A stretch of DNA of 13,441 nt, taken from an uncultured Prevotella sp. GTDB taxonomy: Bacteria; Bacteroidota; Bacteroidia; Bacteroidales; Bacteroidaceae. Of the stretch, positions 7,995 to 13,441 are shown in pieces. Every line of letters begins with the position of its first letter. The stretch's first letter is position 1. The translations under genes were made by a program, and so were the position numbers. The notes beneath the pieces are model-generated. The model did not search any database. It was not told the origin of the DNA and saw only the letters and a list, made by a program, of their open reading frames with translations. The stretch covers positions 1 through 13,441 of the forward strand of contig UQHJ01000065.1 in NCBI GenBank assembly GCA_900540885.1, read 5' to 3'.

Positions 7995-9488
7995 TTATCC
8001 CATTAGGGGAATGTTGATAATAAACTTTGTGCCTTTTCCAAATTCACTCTCAGCGTGAATGGATCCGCCCAAAGCTTTTACGACATTATGTACGTATGCA
8101 AGACCTAAGCCAAAGCCTTTAACGTCATGTCGATTGCCCGTATGTACGCGATAGAACTTTTCGAATATCTTCTTCAAGTTATCGCGTCGAATGCCGATGC
8201 CATTGTCTTGAATCGTTATCTCTAACTTTTCATCATTCGGATTGTTGGTCGAAACGATGAGGTGAGGCGGTCTGTCCTCAGCCTTATACTTCACGGCATT
8301 GTCTAACAGATTGAAGATAACGTTCGTAAAGTGCATTTCGTCTACAAATACTACGTCGTCAATTGCATCTAAATGCGCTTCAATTTGTCCACCCGAAGCT
8401 TCGACCTTCAGTCTGAACGTGTTCACCGTATCGTGTATCAAGGCATTGACCTCTACCTCTTTGCGCTTAAACGTTGCTGCCTTGCGGTCGAACATTGACA
8501 TCTGCAACACTTTCTCTACTTGGAAGCGAAGTCGCTTCGTTTCGTCTACGATTACGCCTGATATGTGCTTAAACATAGCGTCGCTCTTTGCTACAGCAGG
8601 GTCGCGTAGCATTTGCGCTGCTAATGAGATAGACGAGATAGGCGTCTTAAACTCATGCGTCATGTTGTTGATAAAGTCATTCTTTATCTCCGATAAACGC
8701 TTCTGTCTAAATATAGTCCATATTGTGAATATGAAGACAATAAGCAGCAGCAGTGTAAAGATAATGGCAGGAATCATAAACTTTACACTCGAGAAGAGGA
8801 AACTCTTCATCTCAGGGAAGTGAATGTAAAGCAATCCTTTCTGTGCGGAAGGGTCGTTGGGGTAAAGTACCTGTCGATAAGTATATCGGTCGCCCTCTGT
8901 TATATAATCTGGGCAACGATAGACCTCCCGTCCGTCACTCGTCGTTACATAGAAGTGATAATTCAGATTGATACCATTGCTACGCAACTCTGCTCGCAAG
9001 TCGCTGTCAAGACTTCGAAAGTCCACTCGCTCTGCAAGTGGCTGATTGCTGGCTTTATAGAGTATCGAATAAACTACTTCATTCAACAAGGCTCTCTGAT
9101 AAATGTAGCGCTGCTTTACGGAGTCGCGCAACGATTCATCGTCAGCGTTCGTATTCAAATTATCTAAGAACAGTCCTTTTGGCACATTAGCTGGAATGTT
9201 AGCATGTAGTCGGTGATCGAAAGCTTGTGAAGCCTCGTTTACCTTTGTTGTGTCATCAGCTTGCGCTTTAGGTGTCGTTCTGTTACCTAATTGCACTTCC
9301 AATCCGCGTTTGGTCTCATTTAATTCCAAGTTGCGGGCTGTTTGATACAAGCTACGCGTTACTGATTCATCAAACTGCTCTTTACGCATATTGATGACCT
9401 CTTCAAAGTACTTCGCTTGTAAGAAGAGCAACGTGAGAAAGAAAACGCCCATTACGCTGGCTATAATCCATATCGTTGATTTCTTCAT
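7995..9488 (-). CDS. rprX: sensor histidine kinase RprX
   Basis: A 497-residue inner-membrane sensor kinase that should phosphorylate RprY. Counting from the ATG at 9486-9488, transmembrane segment 1 is at about residues 5-23. A periplasmic sensor of about 210 residues follows, then segment 2 at about 237-260. The phosphoacceptor His278 lies in NMTHEFKTPISS, and the ATPase domain has an N box with Asn393 and Asn397 (NVIFNLLDNAVKY), a G1 box DNGIGI at about 428-433, IFEKFYRVHTG, and a G2 box GFGLGL at about 458-463. All catalytic elements are present. A longer reading frame begins at a TTG at 9524, but the promoter at 9493-9525 overlaps that extension, so the ATG at 9488 is preferred. The periplasmic part contains a run of low-complexity Asp/Thr/Ala before the conserved region; its ligand is unknown. 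Confidence 0.92.
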   Translation of the reverse strand: MKKSTIWIIASVMGVFFLTLLFLQAKYFEEVINMRKEQFDESVTRSLYQTARNLELNETKRGLEVQLGNRTTPKAQADDTTKVNEASQAFDHRLHANIPANVPKGLFLDNLNTNADDESLRDSVKQRYIYQRALLNEVVYSILYKASNQPLAERVDFRSLDSDLRAELRSNGINLNYHFYVTTSDGREVYRCPDYITEGDRYTYRQVLYPNDPSAQKGLLYIHFPEMKSFLFSSVKFMIPAIIFTLLLLIVFIFTIWTIFRQKRLSEIKNDFINNMTHEFKTPISSISLAAQMLRDPAVAKSDAMFKHISGVIVDETKRLRFQVEKVLQMSMFDRKAATFKRKEVEVNALIHDTVNTFRLKVEASGGQIEAHLDAIDDVVFVDEMHFTNVIFNLLDNAVKYKAEDRPPHLIVSTNNPNDEKLEITIQDNGIGIRRDNLKKIFEKFYRVHTGNRHDVKGFGLGLAYVHNVVKALGGSIHAESEFGKGTKFIINIPLMG

Positions 9489-9492
9489 GTCG

Positions 9493-9525
9493 CAAAGGTA
9501 GCCACATACGCTCTCGAAATGCAAA
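9493..9525 (-). promoter_or_regulatory. rprXY promoter, near-leaderless
   Basis: The minus strand has TTTG (9522-9525), 21 bases, then TACCTTTG (9493-9500), a full match to the Bacteroidales -33/-7 consensus. The last G of the -7 element is only 4 bases from the rprX ATG, so the transcript should begin at or within a few bases of the start codon. Confidence 0.75.
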
Positions 9526-9807
9526 TAAATTATTCACATTTCAATATATTTCTCATAAAATTAACTATTTAGACTAATTATAGTTATCAATTTATCAAGT
9601 ATAACTTTTAATTCAATTCTTATTCTGTTCTATAGCGGTTTATATTTTTGCATTTTTACACCCCCAATATACCCCACACTCAGATGTCGCTGAAATACAC
9701 CTAAACGTTGCAGCCCCTCTTGTGATGGGTACGATTACGATGACTTGTATCGCATTTTTATAGAGATTTGCTGCAAAAGAACAACACCACAGAGCGTGGA
9801 GCAAAAA
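9526..9807. other. intergenic region without a recognised gene
   Basis: The first part (to about 9655) is very AT-rich. From about 9660 the base composition becomes markedly richer in C and G. A TATTTTTG on the plus strand (9643-9650) resembles a -7 element but has no matching -33 box. A minus-strand reading frame of 69 codons covers 9735-9944, but it runs through the palindrome at 9808-9940 and has no protein character, so I do not call it. Confidence 0.5.
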
Positions 9808-9940
9808 GTGGCTCTTCCGCTTTTATCGTTAGTACCCCATATTATTACAGCTCTATTACACCCCTCTGAGGTGATACCCACACGATTCGTAATAAGGCTG
9901 TAATAACATGGACTTACCAACGAGAAAAGCGGAAAACCAC
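9808..9940. repeat. long imperfect palindrome
   Basis: Left arm 9815-9859 and right arm 9889-9934 are complementary at about 38 of 45 positions with one single-base gap. They begin TTCCGCTTTT(A/C)TCGTT and include an uninterrupted TTATTACAGC. A further GTGG/CCAC pair (9808-9811, 9937-9940) extends the symmetry. The 29-base centre has a small CACC/GGTG hairpin. The size and lack of coding content fit a MITE-like or REP-like element, a recombination site, or a structured RNA. No target duplication is evident. Confidence 0.75.
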
Positions 9941-9952
9941 ACACATAAGATA

Positions 9953-10009
9953 TCCCACTCGACCATGGTAAACAAGAAAGGATCTGATGTACACCATTTC
10001 CAAGTGGGA
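9953..10009. repeat. second inverted repeat
   Basis: Arms 9953-9969 and 9993-10009 match at 13 of 17 positions (TCCCACT and ATGGT at the ends are perfect) around a 23-base loop. It lies about 110 bases beyond the stop of the LRR/SUMF1 gene on its downstream side, but has no T-run, so a terminator role is doubtful. Confidence 0.6.
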
Positions 10010-10119
10010 CATTTTATGTTTCAATCAATTATCAAAGATCGGCCTCTCATATTCGTAAGAGAAACCCTGCATACACAATATTCTTAAGACATCACGACTT
10101 GTGCCACATTACGTTTCTA

Positions 10120-11391
10120 CTAATCTGGCTCAGTATATACTAATCGAACAGATATATATCTACTATCAATCGCATTCTTATTACGATAAGCAGTTCCCGA
10201 TATTTTCGTATTTGATCTTGAATCAAGTTCGTAGCTTCTCGGTAGGCAATTGGAAGAGGTATGTTTCCAACTTCCACCACAATCGTAAGCGTCTATGATA
10301 TAAATGTCGTCAAAATCACTAGCCACTTCAGCATAATTTCCTGACATGTCGTACAATCCAAGTTCATTGGGTTGCTTCAAAGCAATATCATGTACGTAAC
10401 CATTTGAATTATCCTTATACCAAGCCACATCATCGATATTATTGCTACCACTATACTTGTAACCCTTACTCTTTTTACCACCCTTGGCAGCATACTGCCA
10501 TTCAGCCAACGTGGGAAATCTGAAATCAAGGCCTGTTTCCGCCCGTATAGCATCTATAAATTGTCGAAATTCATATTTTATCACTATGCCATCACCATTT
10601 CTATCCAACGGCAATATATTCTCACGATTTCCAAATTTAATCTGACTGTGTATCGGGATTTCAGTCTGCATGATATAGAATGGATGCAATCCTCCACCCT
10701 CAACACGAACCAACTTGAAAGTTCTTGTATCACCCACTAAACTATAAGTAACGTTGCGGTAGTCCATTGCAGGTTTTCTATCTCCACTACTATCCCCGCT
10801 GCCGCTTTCTTCTGGCATACCATTTCCAGAAACCAAGGAAGCATCTTCATAAATATTTTTGAATTTTTTCCAACTTCCGTCCGATGCATAAACAGATTTA
10901 GAACCTTTAGGCACATATAGATTCCATTTATATTGCACATTATCTTCCGCAAATATTGCGTCATCTTCAGACAAAGGATTTTCCAATTTCAAAGGAATGC
11001 CCAAATTCACATACATATTGCCCCCCGAAGACGAACCTGTAAAAGCAGCTCTTGATAGTTGCTTAAGCCCTGTACCTATAACAATCTTACCATAAGTACC
11101 CTCAAAGGCCAAAAAATCTATACTTTCAACCGAATTTGGTATAGTTAGGGTTCCCTTAACTCCAACGAAAGCACCCTTCCCCACAGTCTTTAATTTGTTA
11201 TTCAAAGTAAGCGTGCCAGCCTGCCAACCGCTAAAAGCATAATCACCAACTGTTTCCACATTGTCTGGAAGACTCAAATTGTGATATTTAATTGCACAGT
11301 CCGAGAATGCACCACTTCCCACCGTTACGAGATTATCGCTCAAATAGACAGTCCCCAAATAATTACAATTACAGTATCTATTATCAGTTGA
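10120..11391 (-). pseudogene. BspA-like leucine-rich repeat plus SUMF1-domain protein, 5'-truncated
   Basis: The open frame runs from just below an in-frame stop (11392-11394) to the TAG at 10120. There is no ATG, signal peptide or promoter at its 5' end; the earliest usable start is a TTG at 11356-11358, giving 412 residues. The frame enters in the middle of a repeat (CNCNYLGTVYLSDNLVTVGSGAF). This indicates loss of the beginning of a longer surface protein. Residues 1-145 are BspA-type repeats with VGDYAF, VGKGAF and IDFLAF, closed by the usual cap LYVPKGSKSVY. A Ser/Gly-rich linker (about 178-195) leads to a SUMF1/FGE-like domain at about 200-410, with FRFPTLAEWQYAAKGG (279-294) and ELGLYDMSGNYAEV (332-345), then GGSWKH and RLVYTEPD. 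No C-terminal cysteine pair is in the position used by true formylglycine-generating enzymes, so catalysis of that kind is unlikely. An EF-hand-like loop lies at 252-263. Confidence 0.75.
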
Positions 11392-11595
11392 TTATCAGTG
11401 TTATACACTCTAAACGGTAGGAAAGTGACTGTGTGGATTCTGTTTAGATACGAAAAGGTGAAGATTTCACGTATTTAACTTTCGATTACATTGTATTCTC
11501 ATTTTGGGACATTTCAAGTGACCACCAAGCAACAAGTATTGGGTACCAATGCAATAACATCACTCTTATACAATCCTACCAAGATTGCACATGAT
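11392..11595. other. intergenic gap at the broken end of the LRR gene
   Basis: No gene is seen in 204 bases. It holds near-repeated CTGATAA units next to the break (minus strand, about 11381-11400), a small GTGAA-GAT-TTCAC hairpin at about 11459-11471, and TGGGACATTT at 11505-11514, which also occurs in the same orientation at 10005-10014. Confidence 0.55.
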
Positions 11596-11754
11596 TCATT
11601 TTCTGCCCCTCACTATCTGCTCAAAATGCAACTGCCCCCATTCTATAACGTAGCTGATTTCTCGCAGAAAGTCCTTGGCTATCGGTGTTAGAGAATACTC
11701 CACTCTTGGAGGAACTTCTGAGACTATGCCTGATTTCTTATTGTTTGTATACAT
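11596..11754 (-). pseudogene. C-terminal remnant of an HxlR-family regulator
   Basis: A 52-codon frame ending in TGA reads KKSGIVSEVPPRVEYSLT, then PIAKDFLREISYVIEWGQLH. This is the wing and last helix of HxlR-type winged-helix regulators, whose members typically have EVPPRVEYSLT followed by G-x-x-L and a CEWG-like ending. The DNA-recognition helix and the first half of the domain (about 50-60 residues) are absent. The wing itself seems shortened, with GIV joined directly to SEVPP where the family has about five more residues. The fragment could start at an ATG at 11752-11754 that overlaps the end of the WYL gene by 17 bases, but a protein this short could not fold as the family does. I interpret it as a deletion remnant fused against the WYL gene; the family match is by eye. 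Confidence 0.7.
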
Positions 11755-12640
11755 CAACCGTATTCTTTAACCACCTGCAAAGCTTGTCCTGTAAGCTCTG
11801 TGGTTTTATCACTTTTATCATATTCCCAAAGCTCAATAGTTTCATGTAGAAATCATAGGTTGGACGAAGTGTCAATTCAAAATCGGCATAATCATCACAA
11901 GCAAAAATTTCATGTTGGGAATGATGCAGAGGGAGAGTACGCATGTAATGCTGATGAAACTTGTCTGCTCTCAATACGATTCTCTGCAAAGGAACAGCAT
12001 CATCCAAAACTATGCCGAAATATTCGGAAAAATAATCTTTGGCGCAGAAGTTCTTAGGCAAGACAAATTGCCTGTCGGTGATTTTCATTTCTTCTATCCT
12101 GTCAAGAGAGTAAAGGCGTAAGTGGTCTAAGTCAACATTTCGTGCTAACACATACCAACGTTGGGCTGACATTTTCACACAGTATGGCTCAACGAGGAAC
12201 GTCTTGGCTTTAGGCATCGAAAATGAATGAAACGTAATCTGTAAGGTCTGGTTTGCTTTCATCGCGTCAAGCACAATAGTGAGAAAGTTTTGGCTCGACG
12301 GTATACACTCCGTGAGAATACGGTCGTGTATTGAGAGACTGGCTGATAATGTTTCCACTGTACCATAAGTATTGAGAAGCCAAGAGCGTAACTCTCCTTC
12401 ATCCAAGACTTCTGGATTTGCAATGAAATAATTGTATTTACCTCTCTGCTCGCAATCTATCAAAATACCGAACACATCAAGTATTCCACTTTTCCAACGA
12501 TCGAAAGTCTGGCGCGACAATTCCAATCCGCCACTCAAATCAACGTTCTCCTTCCAACGTTTGTTCAATTCTTTCAAAGTGATACGCCCCGCACTACGTA
12601 TCGTCCTCACCACCCATATGTATTTTTGAATAAGCGACAT
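11738..12640 (-). CDS. WYL-domain transcriptional regulator
   Basis: A 300-residue regulator. Residues about 1-70 form a winged-helix-like DNA-binding region (ITLKELNKRWKENVDLSGGLELSRQTFDRWKSGIL). The WYL domain (about 125-195) has the eponymous motif as Trp162-Tyr163-Val164 in QRWYVLARN, followed by LRLYSLDRI. The C-terminal extension (about 210-295) carries FELTLRPTYDFYMKLLSFG and VIKPQSL, typical of the WCX part. WYL domains are thought to bind small or nucleic-acid ligands and switch the DNA-binding part; such regulators often control stress or anti-phage genes, but Bacteroidales have many with unknown targets. It begins 10 bases after the stop of the deiminase-family gene and is probably co-transcribed with it. 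ATG start at 12638-12640. Full length. Confidence 0.88.
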   Translation of the reverse strand: MSLIQKYIWVVRTIRSAGRITLKELNKRWKENVDLSGGLELSRQTFDRWKSGILDVFGILIDCEQRGKYNYFIANPEVLDEGELRSWLLNTYGTVETLSASLSIHDRILTECIPSSQNFLTIVLDAMKANQTLQITFHSFSMPKAKTFLVEPYCVKMSAQRWYVLARNVDLDHLRLYSLDRIEEMKITDRQFVLPKNFCAKDYFSEYFGIVLDDAVPLQRIVLRADKFHQHYMRTLPLHHSQHEIFACDDYADFELTLRPTYDFYMKLLSFGNMIKVIKPQSLQDKLCRWLKNTVDVYKQ

Positions 12641-12650
12641 AATATGTTAT

Positions 12651-13352
12651 TTAAAATCCAAAATAAAGTTTATCAAGCATAGAACTAATTGAACATAGTG
12701 CCTTCGGATAATAACCACCCAAAAATTTTATGTCTTCTATAGTCAAAGAATTATGATTATTCCTATACATATTAACAAGAGAGTTATATCTTTCGTTGTT
12801 TCCCTTGTTATGAGGAAGTTTTGACATATCGTTACTTACAGTCCAAGTGCAACAGTTTAAAGCACCTCCCCATCTTTTAATAAAACTTTTCATCTGTACT
12901 TGATATATCCTTCCTTTATATTCAGGATACAGGCTTTCCATCTGTTTCATAGCCTCTTTGTCAAGCTTTTCATTCCCGATACCAGGAACAACGATAACAT
13001 CGCGGGTCTGCAAGGCATTTATATAAGCCCAACTCAACTCGTCGAATTTAGACAGTTTCAATTCCTCTACTTCAAAATATTCCTGCAATATCTTACGCAT
13101 CTTACTTGCAATATTCTCTTCATAAACAGAAAGATTTGCCAAGATGACAGGTCTGTCATTTTCATTAGTTCCTACAAATTTCAATATACCGTCAGTATGT
13201 CCACACTTGTCTTTTTCATCCCATGGCAACCATACAATACACATCCCATCATTCACATTAGGACATTCATCTACTGCAAATGCACGCTTTATTCGTCTTT
13301 CTATTTCTTCCTTAGACAAAAAGGGATTTTCCATTAAGACTTTGTCGGTCAT
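12651..13352 (-). CDS. peptidylarginine/agmatine deiminase-family protein, N-terminus missing
   Basis: A 233-residue protein, counting from the ATG at 13350-13352, matching the C-terminal two thirds of the guanidine-modifying deiminase family (agmatine deiminase and bacterial peptidylarginine deiminase). Seen are MTDKVLMENPFLSKEEI, GHTDGILKF with His52 and Asp54 at the family's catalytic His-x-Asp, VIVVPGIGNEKLD, and GGALNCCTW, where Cys167 aligns with the nucleophilic cysteine. Family members are about 340-370 residues long and carry an earlier GGN segment and the first catalytic Asp; these are absent here. The same frame stays open to the window edge through a GTG at 13386-13388, but the added residues (PKSYFTGLRGGFLCSFVFYRT) do not clearly continue the family. 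It is therefore either cut by the window or 5'-truncated by a rearrangement. Substrate unknown. It ends 10 bases before the WYL gene. Confidence 0.75.
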   Translation of the reverse strand: MTDKVLMENPFLSKEEIERRIKRAFAVDECPNVNDGMCIVWLPWDEKDKCGHTDGILKFVGTNENDRPVILANLSVYEENIASKMRKILQEYFEVEELKLSKFDELSWAYINALQTRDVIVVPGIGNEKLDKEAMKQMESLYPEYKGRIYQVQMKSFIKRWGGALNCCTWTVSNDMSKLPHNKGNNERYNSLVNMYRNNHNSLTIEDIKFLGGYYPKALCSISSMLDKLYFGF

Positions 13353-13412
13353 AACAATAAATGATTTTATTGCTGTCCGGTAAAACACAAAAGAGCATAA
13401 AAATCCTCCCCG

Positions 13413-13441
13413 AAGCCCCGTAAAATAGGACTTTGGGGCTT
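13413..13441. repeat. short inverted repeat at the window edge
   Basis: AAGCCCC (13413-13419) and GGGGCTT (13435-13441) form a 7-bp stem with a 15-base loop; a second GC-rich run, CCTCCCC, lies just before it. The right end is cut by the window, so the full structure is not visible. It may be an attenuator-like hairpin or the end of a repeat element. Confidence 0.4.

Noticed and set aside
8299..8823. 174-codon frame antisense to rprX
   Set aside because: It is the complement of well-conserved kinase coding sequence and shows no domain or start signal of its own.
9643..9650. Plus-strand promoter (TATTTTTG)
   Set aside because: No TTTG or TTG at 19-21 bases upstream and no plus-strand gene follows.
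9735..9944. Minus-strand frame of 69 codons
   Set aside because: It covers most of the imperfect palindrome, has no promoter or start context and no protein-like composition; more likely part of a repeated non-coding block.
9526..10119. tRNA or other standard structured RNA
   Set aside because: No cloverleaf, T-loop sequence or known riboswitch core was found; only the inverted repeats are supportable.
13312..13398. 28-codon frame after a GGGGAGG stretch as a leader peptide
   Set aside because: It overlaps the deiminase coding sequence in another frame; a short chance frame or trace of a frameshift is more likely. Mentioned in findings only as a possible frameshift clue.

Overview
The window looks like chromosomal DNA from a Prevotella-type member of the Bacteroidales. 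The evidence is an RprX/RprY two-component pair, Bacteroidales-style secreted and outer-membrane proteins, a BspA-like leucine-rich repeat protein, and promoters of the Bacteroidales form (TTTG or TTG, about 20-21 bases, then TAnnTTTG). Shine-Dalgarno sequences are mostly absent. This placement is my inference from protein families and promoters; no database search was possible. Every gene I can support lies on the minus strand, so transcription runs from high to low coordinates.

From the high-coordinate end, 13441 to about 10120 is an accessory, decayed segment. It holds a peptidylarginine/agmatine deiminase-family protein that lacks its N-terminal catalytic region within the window, then (10-base gap) a WYL-domain transcription regulator. 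Overlapping the end of the WYL gene is a 52-codon C-terminal remnant of an HxlR-type winged-helix regulator. Next comes a leucine-rich-repeat plus SUMF1-domain protein whose 5' end is missing: the reading frame enters in mid-repeat with no start or signal peptide. The non-coding stretch 9660-10010 beyond it carries a 133-base imperfect palindrome and a second inverted repeat.

The middle (about 9525 to 5758) is more ordinary core DNA. rprX (histidine kinase) and rprY (OmpR-type response regulator) form an operon with a near-leaderless promoter and a clear intrinsic terminator. A DUF4827-like lipoprotein follows. Its 5' leader appears to have been invaded by a 193-base MITE-like element with perfect 18-base terminal inverted repeats and a 3-base target duplication.

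The low-coordinate part (5757 to 1) has a two-gene operon, a helix-hairpin-helix plus beta-barrel envelope protein followed after 9 bases by a secreted 570-residue protein, and then an NhaC-type Na+/H+ antiporter gene with its own promoter and a 17-bp-stem terminator. The last 300 bases are non-coding and very structured: four tandem copies of a 22-base unit, a cluster of TGAAAC motifs, and a 31-base alternating purine-pyrimidine tract.

I did not find a convincing new multi-gene system. The most interesting items are the MITE-like insertion in a regulatory leader, the long palindrome at 9808-9940, the iteron-like repeats at the left edge, and the deiminase/WYL pair next to gene remnants.
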